DNA of 64,000 nt from Tachypleus tridentatus (lineage: Eukaryota; Arthropoda; Merostomata; Xiphosura; Limulidae): NCBI RefSeq assembly GCF_004210375.1, contig NW_027467782.1, forward strand, positions 28,251,276 to 28,315,275, in the 5' to 3' direction. The notes beneath the pieces are model-generated. The model saw only the letters and a program-made list of their open reading frames with translations. It did not search any database and was not told the DNA's origin. The position numbers were made by a program, and so were the translations under genes. This document shows, piece after piece, positions 48,773-61,102 of this stretch; the stretch's first letter is position 1; each line of letters begins with the position of its first letter.

Positions 48773-49737
48773 ATCGTGAATTCTTCCTTTAATAGAAAAT
48801 TACCATACAAAATATTTTGTTGGATGCAATAAAATTTATCTTGCCACGTTTATTCCTGAACAGAACGATTCTACAATTTCAATTCAGTCGATCACATTCT
48901 ACCATTATTCTTGAGCCGCAGTGCAACATCTCTATGTAACGATCATGGGTTAAAATTATTCATTTCGCTATCAGTGAACTTATTTTTAAAATTTGTCTGT
49001 TTTTATATTGTCTTCCTTAAGTAACACCTTACTTTAATAATATTATATGATTTCTTCGTTAAGAACGATAATCTACTGCTGCGGTTGCACCCTTAAAAAC
49101 CACATTAAACTACCAATCAAGGATGTCAACGGCAAATAACAATAGATCTCAACCTGATGAAAATACATAGAAATGAAACCAAACGTCGTTCAAAGTATTC
49201 TTCTCAAGGAAGGTAAACCATTTCTGTAAATTTCTACTTGCTACTATTATCCCTACGTATTTCGTAATAAGAACATGAATTTTATATTATTAATATTTTA
49301 AGTGATTCTGATAACCAATGTTTTCTTCTTATAATCCTTAGATGTTCTGGTGAAGTCCATATTGACTTTTTAAAGTAATATATCCAACAACTTATTTCTG
49401 AATCATCACTTCACTGAGTATAGGGTCCTTAATAGCACACAAGACACAAGAAGTAATATATATATATATGTAAGTGTTGATATTATACCCACTAATTGTT
49501 GCTTCAATTTTCTAAGCATTTAACACCAGAGAATGAGTCATTTTATCCTACATTTCTGGTGTAACAGACAAAAGTAGGAAATATTAAATAAATTGAAATA
49601 TATAGGTCTCATCTGTTGTGAATAATATACATAAGAATCTTGGTAATTTGACGTTTAAAGGACACCACATGAGATCTCACGGTAAACTTTCCACTAAAGC
49701 AGACTGTTTGCTCATCAGAGGTAATTTATCTTTACTT

Positions 49738-49838
49738 GTGTGTATTGTGTGTGTTTTCTTATAGCAAAGCCACATGGGGCTATCTGCTGAGCCAACCGAG
49801 GGGAATCGAACTCCTGATTTTAGCGTTGTTAACTTTAC
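49738..49838 (-). repeat. SINE family 2 subtype, minus orientation
   Basis: Plus-strand view: gtgtgttttcttatagcaaa, ccacatggggctatctgctg, accgaggggaatcgaactcc and tgattttagcgttgtt. Its tail (CTATAAGAAAACACAC on the sense side) differs from other family 2 copies but matches the copy at 50505. Confidence 0.6.
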
Positions 49839-50504
49839 TTATTTTGACAAATATTCTAGATTACGATAAATTTTTCTCAAAGTCTTTTCTGAATGGTCAG
49901 TCAGTGATGAGAGGATAAGAAAAGTTGTAAGTTTTCAAATGTTTAAATACTGTTTCCCTTTACCCGTGATTTATGTAATATAATCATTAAAACGAAATAT
50001 AAACCATACTAAAATACACGCTAGTTTGTGCCAAATCATGTTGTTCCAACTTTAAATGAAGTGAATAAGCCTAATGTTTGTGTCACGATTTTCTTTGAAG
50101 ATCCTTCTTTCGTATATCTTCCTTGATGATCCTGGTGTCAGAGACTGTTAAGGTTCAGATATATTCACATCTAATTTGGAGCTGCTGACCAAAAGGAATG
50201 AAATCAGTCTTCACCTATCTACTCTAAATCAAATAAAAGGATTGATTCCACTCTAAAATTACCCCCATAGCTAAAGATACAAATCGTGTTCAGCGACATA
50301 TTGTATCTCAAACCTTCGATCTTCTAATGTGTACAAAATATACATTTTTAAAAAATTAGAATGAATTAATATAAATCGCTTGTGTAAGATATCGTAATGT
50401 AGGTTCTGCAGCTTGTTTATTACTCTTTGAATATTTGTTTATACATAACAATTTCAGGAAAAACTTTCGAAGAATCTTTTATTCGGAAATTTAACAGTAA
50501 TCTC

Positions 50505-50625
50505 CAACTGGGACAGCAGTAAGTCTATGGATTTACAACACTAAAATGAGGTGCTCGATTCCCCTCGACGAACACAAGAGATAGCCCGATGTGGCTTTGC
50601 TACAAGAAAAACACGCACGCGTGTG
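50505..50625 (+). repeat. SINE family 2 subtype
   Basis: ctgggacagcagtaagtcta, ggatttacaacactaaaatg, tgctcgattcccctcgacga, gatagcccgatgtggctttg and the tail ctacaagaaaaacacgcacg. It lies 330 bp beyond the end of the 252-aa ORF, on the opposite strand. Confidence 0.6.
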
Positions 50626-50955
50626 TCTTTTCAAAATAATCTTTTTTCGAGCGACAGACACAAAAAAGACTTTGCATCTACATAGAATGAGGAATAGTAG
50701 AATTCCGAAACTGTTTTTATTTAAATTACATAAATTTTACATTATTTTATTTCTTCTTTAAACGTTTATTCAATTAGTAATTTTAACATCAATATCAATT
50801 TTTCACATAGAGCTATGAACTTCAAGGAAGCAGTCATGAAGATTGTACTGTTCTTAAATAACATCAGCAAAAACTATTAATTCTAATAATAATAGCACAC
50901 GTAAATTTGAAACTGGTAACCATTAAGTTTAATTCAAATTAAAAAAATAAAAAAC

Positions 50956-51714
50956 TTATGTTTTCCAAAATTTCAATATCTTAAAAATACGGTGAACTGC
51001 ATTTTTAATTTTAGTCGTTTTTGGCCTTGGTTGTTCTTCCCAAATGATGCGTTGTCTGTAAAGTAACCATTGGGTTGTAAAATTTTCAGTTGATCTATTG
51101 CGCCACTCAGAAGAACACGTGATGGTGTATCCTTGTCTTGACACAGACTGAAACAGAATGCAATTATATAATGCATTTACAAACTTGTAATACTTTTTAA
51201 AACACATGGACACCTTCCATCCAAGATTTATAAATTGTTTGTCAGCCTTTGGTTTCACTTTTGGTAAAATTTCCATCAAACTTTTCTTTGAGCCGTAAAT
51301 CGTAATAAAGTATCCACGATCAGTAAATTCCGTTTGAAACACTAACGTTTCATCAATACAGCTGATGAAATCATCCTCACGCTCTTTTTGAAATTGAAGA
51401 GTGAGATTTTGTGAAACAAGAACTTCTGCCAGTTCAGTTTCATAGTATTTAATTCCTTGAAGGAATGTATTTATACTCTCATCGTCTCCAGGAACAATGA
51501 AATGTTTTGTCTTTATATAATGAATAAAGAAAGAGAATATGGTCCCACCTCCTTGAAACTGATATTTCTTATCTTTAGGCAGATGCCAAGGTCGTTGACG
51601 TGCTGGAGTGGTAAGGGAACTGTCTATTTCACTCTTGGAGAGCTTTTCAACTGGAATCCTGTGTCTGATTCCATTGATACTCAAACGTATTGTTTTTATT
51701 TCTTCAGGAAACAT
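50956..51714 (-). CDS. intronless 252-aa protein, BTB/T1-like N-terminus, function unknown
   Basis: This is the longest clean ORF in the window and it has no intron. Residues 8-100 resemble a KCTD/Kv-channel T1 (BTB-type) fold in pattern: a hydrophobic strand TIRLSINGIRHRIPVEKLSK, then the loop KDKKYQFQGGGTIFSFFIHY and IVPGDD, where KCTD proteins have the conserved DRDG...FRYIL...P pattern. Residues 125-225 form a second, unnamed segment with FQTEFTDRGYFITIYGS, ADKQFINLGWKV and LFQSVSRQGYTI; the C-terminus is basic. There is no signal peptide or obvious membrane segment. The start is the first in-frame ATG. A polyadenylation signal AATAAA lies 205 bp downstream on the minus strand (50746-50751). 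SINEs lie on both sides. It could be a real gene or a retrocopy of a spliced gene; the BTB match is by eye only and no family is assigned. Confidence 0.6.
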   Translation of the reverse strand: MFPEEIKTIRLSINGIRHRIPVEKLSKSEIDSSLTTPARQRPWHLPKDKKYQFQGGGTIFSFFIHYIKTKHFIVPGDDESINTFLQGIKYYETELAEVLVSQNLTLQFQKEREDDFISCIDETLVFQTEFTDRGYFITIYGSKKSLMEILPKVKPKADKQFINLGWKVSMCFKKYYKFVNALYNCILFQSVSRQGYTITCSSEWRNRSTENFTTQWLLYRQRIIWEEQPRPKTTKIKNAVHRIFKILKFWKT

Positions 51715-52017
51715 GGCAAAATATCAAGCTATAGCAACTTATTTTACTTGAGATTCTTATTTCCCAGATTCCGATTATTTTAATTGCTGTCGTTCATTGA
51801 CTTGTCACGTAGTCACTATATTTCATAAACGTGTTTGTCTTTCCGTATCTAAGCATTAACTTTTAATTATTGTTACGTCATGCATTGTTTTATCAATAAA
51901 CGACAACAGCCAATAATACTGAAACATTTACAAATATTATTGTCGAGTGAAATAATAACTATCATTAAATAAATTTTTCTTCCATGTTTCCTCATTTCTT
52001 GACCAATCAACACAAAA

Positions 52018-52092
52018 CTTGACACTAAGGGAATGCAAGCGCAAATAGTTCTCACGTAGATTTGCACGAAATTAAGAAATTAAATAAACAAA
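52018..52092 (+). repeat. SINE family 1, 3' tail fragment
   Basis: A short piece matching the end of family 1 (gaatgcaagcgcaaatagtt, tagatttgcacgaaattaag, then AAACAAAC), directly upstream of the complete copy at 52110. Confidence 0.55.
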
Positions 52093-52109
52093 CTGTAGCC
52101 TGTCATTTC

Positions 52110-52372
52110 AAACCGCCCGGCTAAAGCGTTCGACTCGTAATTTGAGCGTCGCGGGTTCGAATCCTCGTCACACCAAACATGCTCGCCCTTTCAGCCGTGG
52201 GGCGTTATAATGTACCATCAACCCCACTATTCGTTGGTAAAACAGTAGCCCAAGAGTTGGCGGTGGCTGGTGATGACTAGCTGCCTTCCCTCTAGTCTTA
52301 CACTGCTAAATTAGGGACGGCTAGCTCAGATAGCCCTCGAGCAGCTTTGTGCGAAATTCCAAAACAAACGAT
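52110..52372 (+). repeat. tRNA-derived SINE, family 1, best-preserved copy
   Basis: It carries gcccggctaaagcgttcgac, the B box gcgggttcgaatcc, then caccaaacatgctcgccctt, gagttggcggtggctggtga, agctgccttccctctagtct and the tail gctttgtgcgaaattc. It serves as a reference for the degenerate copies. A second 3' tail fragment lies just upstream. Confidence 0.8.
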
Positions 52373-52599
52373 TAGCTTTGCATGAAAACTTCTGAAACAA
52401 ACCAAACTTTGAAAGTAACTTTGTCAGAAAAAATGTGCAATTTTATGTGTATGTAGTGCACTTATCACAGTTTGAAAATGAAAAAATCTATTAATATTAA
52501 TTGTTTTCAAATCAGTTAAATTTTACAAATAGGTTTATTCTAAAGAAACACATTTATTAATTTTGTTTATACTTTAAAATGTAATCTTTGTAGAGTCGT

Positions 52600-52700
52600 C
52601 ACAAACGCGACTTCACTGTGATTGGCAAAACCAATTCAAAGGTGAAAGTAGTGAATATATGGCGGCATGCTAGAGTTAGGATGTAATTTGTGAGTGTCGT
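52600..52700 (+). promoter_or_regulatory. possible housekeeping-type promoter
   Basis: A locally GC-richer patch holds an inverted pair of CCAAT boxes (ATTGG at 52621-52625 and CCAAT at 52631-52635) and, 24 bp later, ATGGCGGC (52659-52666), the core of the YY1 element often found just inside the 5' UTR of housekeeping genes on the sense strand. It would drive a plus-strand gene. The ATG itself opens only a four-codon frame. No expression data can be seen here. Confidence 0.3.
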
Positions 52701-52827
52701 AATTGAAGTTTGTAGTTAGCGTTAATAATTTGATTCCTGTTAATTAATTTTTTTATGTATCACCACAATAATATATTATTAATCTGCGCTTACAAGAATA
52801 TCTTCATTATGCGGACATATTTGATAC

Positions 52828-52911
52828 CTAAACTTTGAAGAAAAGATAGATTATGACTCCGAATCATACATCATACGTATGAAAAAGTTGCATTATTTAA
52901 GGTACTTGTCT
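52828..52911 (+). other. possible early exon of a plus-strand gene
   Basis: About 170 bp after the candidate promoter a frame reads FEEKIDYDSESYIIRMKKLH then YLR up to a donor-like ag|gtactt. ATG within it (MKKLHYLR) could be a start. This is suggestive only; a stop lies just upstream in frame and no acceptor is convincing. Confidence 0.15.
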
Positions 52912-53889
52912 CAGTTTATGATGACAGTATTGCTTGTTTATTTAATATAACCTTCCAGTGTATACAAATAATTTGTGGTCTAGGCAGAAATGACTTGAAG
53001 TTTCCCTCTTCACGTTGTTGTAGCATGTATTGTAGTGCCACTTGTATGCCAAACAACTGAGAGAACTGTTTAAAACTGGAAAATTTATTTGGTTACCTTC
53101 AGGCAGTATTTACATTGATTAGTTTTGTGCAGTTTAATCAAAACTATGACTTAATCAATTGTCACAATAATAATAAACTAATTGCAAATAGAGAAAACAA
53201 CTTTCTCTATTTTTGGTAATTTTATTTATCCAAGTAATAAAAAATGTTACTTTTTTTGCTTCTGAGCACAAAACTGCATACCTAACAAATTAAATCATGA
53301 ACATCAGCAGAGATGCCAACCATTATGATTTGAACGTAATCATTACGATTTTGGTGTATACATTACAACTATATGCTCATACAGACAAATATTACAACTT
53401 GTTGCAACTCCCAAATTATTATATATTATTTTGGCCAATACAAAGGACTTGAAAGGGGTGAAAAGAAAATTTCTAGTAAAATACAAATAAATTTTGATAA
53501 GAAGTAAAAGACATAGTCCAAATGGCTACTTGCAATAATCATGTTTGTGCTTGAAATAATAAAAAAATATTTGTATCTCTCATGTCGACCAATAGTTTAA
53601 GTGCAGTGCTTCTCCTACTGGGTACGTGGGGGAATCCATAGTTATGTCATCAGTACTTGTCAGCCAATCAGTGCTCGTGTCGATGGGTATTTATCATTTT
53701 CTAAGCAGCATAGAAACACCAATGTGATCGTTCACAAGTTGGAAAAAAAGAGGCCTCGTTTACCAGATTGTCTTGTTTATGGCAAATCTGAAAGGACTGA
53801 AACTGTAGATGGGTTCTGTTTTCAATCACTCAGTCATTTGAAATAGTTGGCATCTCTGTATCAGATAGTATAAAACTTTCAATTATAAA

Positions 53890-54545
53890 TATGCTTTAAT
53901 GTCTAGTTTATTAACATGCATGATAATAAAGTTCATTAATCTTTTTAATGCCATTTAAGTTTTTTAATATATACATCACACATTTTTAATGTGGCTCCCT
54001 TTTTGAAAATCACAGTATATGTAAATGATTTGAAATTAGAAACTGGCTGTGAAATTAAATCACTTGAAACCAGGACTGGAAAGGCCAACTTCAGGAGACT
54101 AATGCTGCTGTTCGAACTACCCATTAGTTATCCTGGATATAATTTTGCTACACTTCTTTTAAAACTTGTTTGTTACTTTCCTTTTTGAAGATGGCCATCA
54201 TGTCAAGTAATTCGGAACCAGGACTGGAAAGCCAACTTCAGGTGACTTATGGTGGTTTTTGTACTTACCTCTTTGTCCTCCTGGTGAGTTATGATAATTA
54301 CAGTTATACTACAGAAAGTCCTTTACAACTTGAATTACTGTAGTATTTCTCTTAATGTTCTTGACTTGATGTAAACTTTGGTTTTATGCTATTTATGTGT
54401 TGTTTTTTAAATATTGTTTTGTTTTACCTTAATTTCCTTTTATGAATTTTACTAAATTTACTTTTAACTTTTTTACTGGATGTTTGACATAGATAGCCTA
54501 ACTGCTTTGTGCTATAAAACACTAAATCAACCAACCAACCAATCT
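53890..54545 (+). mobile_element. second copy of the same LINE 3' UTR
   Basis: This segment is collinear with 5160-5640: both share ttaatctttttaatgc, a GAAACCAGGA-TGGAAAG-CCAACTTCAGG block, AGTTATGATAATTA, a long T-rich stretch and an end rich in CAACC. Here the tail is CAACCAACCAACCAATC. The copy also carries an internal duplication of the GAACCAGGACTGGAAAG block (about 54070 and 54210). No coding part remains, as expected for a 5'-truncated insertion. Confidence 0.75.
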
Positions 54546-55902
54546 CTCAGAAACACTGACAAAACTCCCTTGCTACTTCCGATAGATTGTCCATATCAAC
54601 AAACATATTACCACTGTGGATATTTTCTTTGGTACGGTACCTTCAAAAGTATACAAATGTCCAGATTTTCTCTTGGAAGCACCTTGCATCATGGAATCGT
54701 GCTCAGATGTTAGCTTCAAAACTGGTACTTGCACTATAAGTATCAACAGCATTTTGCTACCGAGTGATTATCTTGTGCTGCTACTAATCTTATTTGTCTT
54801 TTTTCAGTTGCTTGTTTCTTGTGTATCTGTTGCCATGAAACTTCCTGGTTTCTGATTTGTGAGGACCATGCTTCATGTCCAAATTAAATATTCAGGAATT
54901 ACAAGGGTAATATACATTTTTGTTGGACTACATGAATAAGTGAAAGTATTTTCTTTGTTTAACACATAGAGCTTAACATTTTTGATTGACTCATCAATAA
55001 AAGGTTATTGGTAAAGTCCTTTGAAAGGAAGTAGTAATAAGAAAATCTGCATTTTGATAATGAGGAGGAATTACAGACAAACTTGGTAAAATTATAAACA
55101 AAAATGGATAAAAACAATTGTGGATCACACTGCCATGAACATGGAATGTAAATAGGTCATTTAAATAGAAAATCTTTTAGCTTTCATACTTTTTAAGGGT
55201 TTACAGTGGTTCTCAGAGGTTTTGATAAGACATTGAAAATATAGGGGCTAAGGATTCAAAATATGGAAAAGATTATTTGTAATATTTTTTGATATTTTAA
55301 GGGAACATGCTGTCATAAAATTAAGAACAGGGAATCCTAGGTGTGATTGATCTGTTCATTTACTGATTCAGCCCCTGAGGTGCCTTTCAAGATGAAAATT
55401 TCAGTTAGAGTTATTCTGGTAGAAATTATTTTTACAATACTTTCTTTCTGAACTGTAGTTGATTATTAGAAAGTACCAAAGTATTTAGAGTTGTATCACT
55501 TCACTTACATTTCTTATAGAACCATAAAAAGCAAATATTTGGCTGTGAATATAGACAGTTTTTCTAAAAGTTCTTTAAACACATTTTAAGGGTGTTGATA
55601 TAATTACTAGAACCTTCTTTATCATAAAAACTTTTGTTCTTGAGAATGATTGCATGAGAGATTGAAATGTTGTACTTGTTTTTAAAATATTCCTTCTTAC
55701 TATAAAAAGGTGTAACTTCCAATAATCTTACAGCAGTGTTAGTATTATGAGTACTTATCACATTTTCAAACAGTTATCCCTTTTTATGTACTTATTAACA
55801 GCATAATGACTTTATAACACCCCTATGTCAAAAGTTTGAATGAGTTATTCATGTTTTTGCACTTGTTAACAGAGTTCTTAGAATTCTTGCACTATTACCA
55901 GC

Positions 55903-56022
55903 AGCACAGTGTGTGGACTTTTAATGCTAGAAAATTGGTTTTGTGTTCTGATACACATGGTGGGTAAAGCAAAGATAGCCTATTGTGTGTATTTGTGCTT
56001 AATTAGAACTCAACAAAACATT
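55903..56022 (+). repeat. SINE family 2, diverged
   Basis: gcacagtgtgtggactttta, atgctagaaaattggttttg, catggtgggtaaagcaaaga and tgtgcttaattagaactcaa follow the family 2 order with substitutions. Confidence 0.55.
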
Positions 56023-56724
56023 TAGTTTCTGAACAGAATTTAAAAAATAATTATACAACAGACATAATTGAAACACAAATTAAATTTTTATTTTCTTATT
56101 CATAATTGTATGCAGTGGACAGACATCTATATTCACAAATAATATTATCCTTCTAGTAAAATGTGTAAAAATTTGAAATATATGGAGTTGACATTTCAAG
56201 TCATAGTCTTAAACTGTTGACACTTGAATTCATGTTTGGAAAATTCCTTGTTAACAAAGTTTTCAATATTTGTGTGTAGTAAGAGATATGATATCAGCTT
56301 GGTGAATAAGTATGACTTGTATAGAGATTTCTAAAGCTAACTGTGATAGAAAATTGGCTCAGCTCAATGCAAACCTAACTGACAGCTGTCTGTTGTTTTC
56401 AAGTAATGTTATTATAAGGTTGATAGTGTTGTTACATTTAATAAACAACAACAAAATAAAAATCAAACTTCTTTAAAGCCTCTGTTTGTATGAAATTTTC
56501 CTTTAAGTATTGTATAAGAAAGATTTAATACCAAACTTAAAATACTGAGTAACGATGTGTGCTTGTGAACAAATTATATGTTATGTCTTTTGTGTAAGTA
56601 TTAAAATTGATGTGTGGGTTAAAGATAAAAAAGTAGTTATATTTTAGTGTCTTTATTTTTCTTTCAGGTAAATAAAAAGTATTACATTTGTTCAGAAAGT
56701 GAGATAGAAAAATAACACTTTCAT

Positions 56725-57270
56725 TTAATATATATTAATTAGAGCATAACCTACTATTTTGTAACTTTGATCTTCATCTACATATTCAGAGTAAATTAAT
56801 GGATCATTGTGATATAATTTTTGAGCAACAAAATCTTTGAAAATGCAGAATAACTTTTTATAAACAAGTACTTGTGTTGAACTGTACCTCATGTTTAAAT
56901 GTTCTAATGCTGTGTTTTTATCACCCAGATAAATCATGATTCTAGCCTATCTAAAAGTTTACATTGGATAATACACTCCTTTCTTACATGTGGTAAAGCA
57001 GAATTTTGTATTATATCAGTGGTGTTGTGTCATGACTATCTGCACAAACAGAAACAAGCTTCAACAAGCTGGGCATTGTCTGTGTGAATTGAACCATCTG
57101 CCAAGATTCTGTGATTTTGAATGTATGTGAGGACACTCTTGTAAGTGGAAAGTAAGTTAATTTCTATAGTATTTAGTATCTGCTTAGTTTCATGTAACTT
57201 TAATAAGTTTAAACATTTCAAGTAACTTGTCATTCAGTTTGTTGAAAAAACTTTGGTACCATTCAGCAAT
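56725..57270 (-). other. minus-strand short ORFs, possible decayed coding exon
   Basis: Two short frames (57233-57036, MTSYLKCLNLLKLHETKQIL; 56937-56725, MIYLGDKNTALEHLNMRYSS) and an alternative frame reading MVQFTQTMPSLLKLVSVCAD then SHDTTPLI look more protein-like than the surroundings. No splice structure is convincing and no family is recognised. Confidence 0.15.
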
Positions 57271-58374
57271 TTAACCAGCATTTATTTATTAGCATGTTAA
57301 GGTAATTAAAAAGCAACACTAACCAAAGTGAATAGTGTTATTTATATACAAAGACCAAAATTTCCATGTTAGTCACACTCAGTTATTTATTGAGTCTTGG
57401 AATTTAAGATGTCTTTATTAATAATTGAGTAATTTGCTTAAGTTTAAATTATCTAAGTTTTGAATAAGGCTTAATAGGAACTGAGAATGTCTTTCTATAT
57501 GTATATTTTAATTTATAATACATTTTCATATTCCTATCATTTTATAATAAGTGAATATTGTTTTTGACTTTTTTCATCTTCATTTTAACGTGTGAAGAAT
57601 AGATGTAGATGACTTAATACAGAGAAAAGTGATGGAATGTGGAAATAAACATAAAACATTGAATAGTTATATAGTTGATTCTCTGTAAGTACTGACCTCC
57701 ACTAGTGCAAACAATAACTAATTTCATAAACTAATCACACTGATATAAAAATAAGTCTTGCTGGTACCTTGCAATTGTTTTTAAAATTTTAACATTGTGC
57801 CCTCTTGTCATAATGGGGTATAAACATTGTTTAATGAAATTTAGTCAACTTATTGTAAATTTGGTAGTGAGGAAAGCTGAAGAATACTAGTAAATAAAAG
57901 GCTGTTACTGATGGAATTTTGGCAAGCAATAGTTTTAACTTTGTTGTATACATTGATCAAAGTGAAAGAAACTTAAAATTTAAAATGAATAAACATAAGT
58001 AAAGTGTTGAGAAAAAAAGGTAAAATTCCAACATTATGTGAACATGCATATCGTATCAGTCTTATCATTTATTGGAAAAGAACTGTTATTTTGGATCAAT
58101 TGAATGAAATAACAGCTGGAAATATCGGATAATTTACGAAAGAAATGAAAGTGAAAGTAATTATAAATAAAGATAAAGGTTTGGCAAGTCAACCAGTATA
58201 TGAATGACGTTTTTCTGAAAGTTCAGTGTATTAACTAAGTACTCGCATGATCAGTGGCTTTTTACATATTTATGGTTTCCATGTAGAGTACCTGGTTTGA
58301 GACTATTTAAACTTTCAAACAACATTGATCACTTGAGTGCCTCAATTAAACTGTACCCTTGTTATTTATGGAGT

Positions 58375-58440
58375 ACCTGAGGGTCAGTGCTTGGGCTTTG
58401 TTCTTTCATACTTACATTGATCATATTGCTTGAGGCATGT
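58375..58440 (+). mobile_element. possible LINE reverse transcriptase scrap
   Basis: The frame reads YGVPEGQCLGFVLSYLH, resembling the conserved YGVPQGSVLGPLLFLLYI segment of LINE reverse transcriptases, then stops. No flanking RT motifs are clear. Confidence 0.35.
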
Positions 58441-58699
58441 CATGAGAGTTTACTGAGTTATATTCAAAATTTAATAAAGTTACTTTTATCATGGTAAGTA
58501 AACTTGGCAACAAAACTTAGCTTGTAAAATAAATTTGGAAATTATAGTTTTAATTTCCTAGTTTTATAAGACAACATTTAAAAATGTCTTCAATTTTCCA
58601 TTGTTTCAGAATTGTGATATTTGCATTTTAAGTATTTTCTCTTCTCTTATTCATTTACCACTTCTTGAAGAACTACAAAATTTGACATAAGTTGCTCAT

Positions 58700-59510
58700 T
58701 GTAATATTGTTATTACTCAGACAAAGTATAATTTTTTTATAGCCTTCAATCTTATTTGGTTACAGAGCTATAAACTAGAAAATCAAGTCCCTTTAGCCAC
58801 ACCCATAATTAAGTTTTCTCTTTCACAAGTTTCCAATATTTAGTTCTCTTTGATATTTAAAATTATATTACTTTTAACCAACAGAAATCCAAATATTATA
58901 TTACATAATTTTCTGTTCAGGAGTTTGTTTATTTTGCTTCCAGTGCAAATTTTATTCCCACAAGAAACGCATTGGCAAGTTTAGCTAAATTTTTATTGGG
59001 TCTTACTGAATGGTAAGAAAGCCAGAAAATTTTGATAGTCCTAGGACAATATGTGCTTTAAGCATGTTATTTTGTATTGTTTGTTGCATTTTTGATTAAC
59101 TAAAAATCATTTAGTGCAGTAATACCATTATAATAATAGTTTTAATTAAGAGTTGATAAAAAAAGACCCAGGTAAGTACTATATTTTCAGTTTTTCATGT
59201 GTATTATTTATTATTATAAAGGTAAATAAAATATAAGTTTTAGATTAGGTTAAATAAATAAAAAAAAAAACGTTTTCCTGTGATATGCTCATTAGTAACC
59301 AATGCATTACATAATTTCTTCAGGTAACGTAAGCTACATGTTTACAAAGTGGTTCACAACTTGTGTAGTGATATCATCAGTTAGACACAGTTCAAAAGCA
59401 ATAAAATTTAAGCATAAATATGCATATATTGTTAAGGGCTTAAAGCTGTTTGAGATAGCCAAATGTGTCGTGAAGTTACTAGATTGTACTGGTGAAAAAT
59501 AAAATAATGA
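58700..59510 (+). repeat. dispersed repeat family R, third copy
   Basis: Shares ttactcagacaaagtataat, tttttatagccttcaatctt and atttggttacagagctata with 17.4 kb, and further right (59281-59430) a diverged form of the gctcattagtaacc, acgtaagctacatgtttac block. More diverged than the intronic pair. Confidence 0.55.
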
Positions 59511-60622
59511 GTTTTCATGCTTCAGACTCAAGCCCAGTATCAACATCAATGATTAGTATAATATAACAAACTACTGGATATGATTTTTACATTCTACTGT
59601 GCTCTACTACATATTAAATATTAAAAAACGTTTTACACAGAATACAGTAAAATAAATGGTAAAACAAATAAAAGAAGCACATAATTTCTTTGTACACGTT
59701 TTCTATTGAGTGGAGAAAATAAAATCTGAGGTCAATATAATACTGGGACACAGTAGACATGGGGATGGATCATGTTAAATACCATTTACAATGGTGGTCC
59801 AAGAACCAATACAATTTTATAGCAATGTCTCCCTGTGATTAATCAAAGCAAGTAAATTATAGACAACTGCCTCCATGCTAAAACATAAGAATTAACAATA
59901 TTTTCTGAAGATGCCCACCATAAATTACACTAAAAATTATTCATCCTTTTGTAAATTTTTCAACTGTCAGAAGTCATGCCTCCTGTACGTGAAATAATAC
60001 AAAACAGTCACACTACATTTAGTAAAATTATACATTTTTTTAAACCATAAATATCAGTGCTAGTCTTGAAATAAATATAAAACTATAATTGTGTTAACAG
60101 GTAAAGTCAGATTACCTAATGTAAACAGGTTCATTTTCACTACAAATTATAGAATTAACAGAAATACAGGCTTTTAGTTTGCTAAGATCTACTGTTTTAA
60201 AGTTTATCATATTACTTTTGTTATTTTAATGTTTAGTCATGAATTATATGCATACACAAACATGTTCTTGCCCTGGGGAAACAAAAGTTTTACTGAATAA
60301 GATAACTCTGTTAACAATTTCCTCAGAATTAGTTTTCAACTGATGTCTTACTTGTACAAAACGTTTCTTTCCATATTTAACTTAAAAACAAACTCACTTT
60401 ATTATTATTATTATTTTATCCATTTACCTGAAACAAGACAGCTGTCACCTGGTGTACATTAATAAATACAATAGATTCTTATTCAGTCTTTTTTAATTTT
60501 GAAATCAATGCATCTTAAATATTCAGTGACATGGTAATTCTGATTATAGCTGTAGGCAAATAAAAAAATCTGAAAAAAATAATAAGTAGACAAAGTCTCA
60601 ACTGAAATTCACAAAGAGAAAA

Positions 60623-61102
60623 ACAAACTTTAAACAACAAAAGTAGACACCTTAAGTCATGATACAACCACTCCTCCTGTACAAACTTTAAACAACAAAA
60701 GTAGACACCTTAGAGTCATGATACAACCACTCCTCCTATACAAACTTTAAACAACAAAAGTGGACACCTTAAGTCATGATACAACCACTCCTCCTATACA
60801 AACTTTAAACAACAAAAGTAGACACCTCAAGTCATGATACAACCACTCCTCCTATACAAACTTTAAACAACAAAAGTGGACACCTTAAGTCATGATACAA
60901 CCACTCCTCCTATACAAACTTTAAACAACAACAAAGTAGACACCTTGAGTCATGATACAACCACTCCTCCTATACAAACTTTAAACAACAAAAGTAGACA
61001 CCTTGAGTCATGATACAACCACTCCTCCTATACATGATACAAACTTTAAACAACAAAAAAGTAGACACCTTAAGGTCATGATACAACCACTCCTCCTATA
61101 CA
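60623..61102. repeat. 58-bp minisatellite, about 8 copies, highly homogeneous
   Basis: The unit caaactttaaacaacaaaag, tagacaccttaagtcatgat, acaaccactcctcctata repeats with few changes (taga/tgga, ttaagt/ttgagt, occasional 1-4 bp insertions such as the extra catgatac near 61035). Homogeneity implies recent expansion. Confidence 0.95.

Larger units (their letters stand above)
54550..58370. other. mostly empty stretch
   Basis: Besides the SINE at 55.9 kb and the weak minus-strand frames near 57 kb, nothing is recognised. If the 52.6-kb promoter and the 63.7-kb exon belong together, this would be intron. Confidence 0.4.

Noticed and set aside
52110-52190. tRNA gene
   Set aside because: A/B-box-like elements are present but the tRNA fold is incomplete and the sequence continues into a repeated SINE body found at several other places.
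53603-53640. hAT terminal repeat (cagtgcttctcctactggg)
   Set aside because: It resembles a hAT end but no partner end or target duplication was found.
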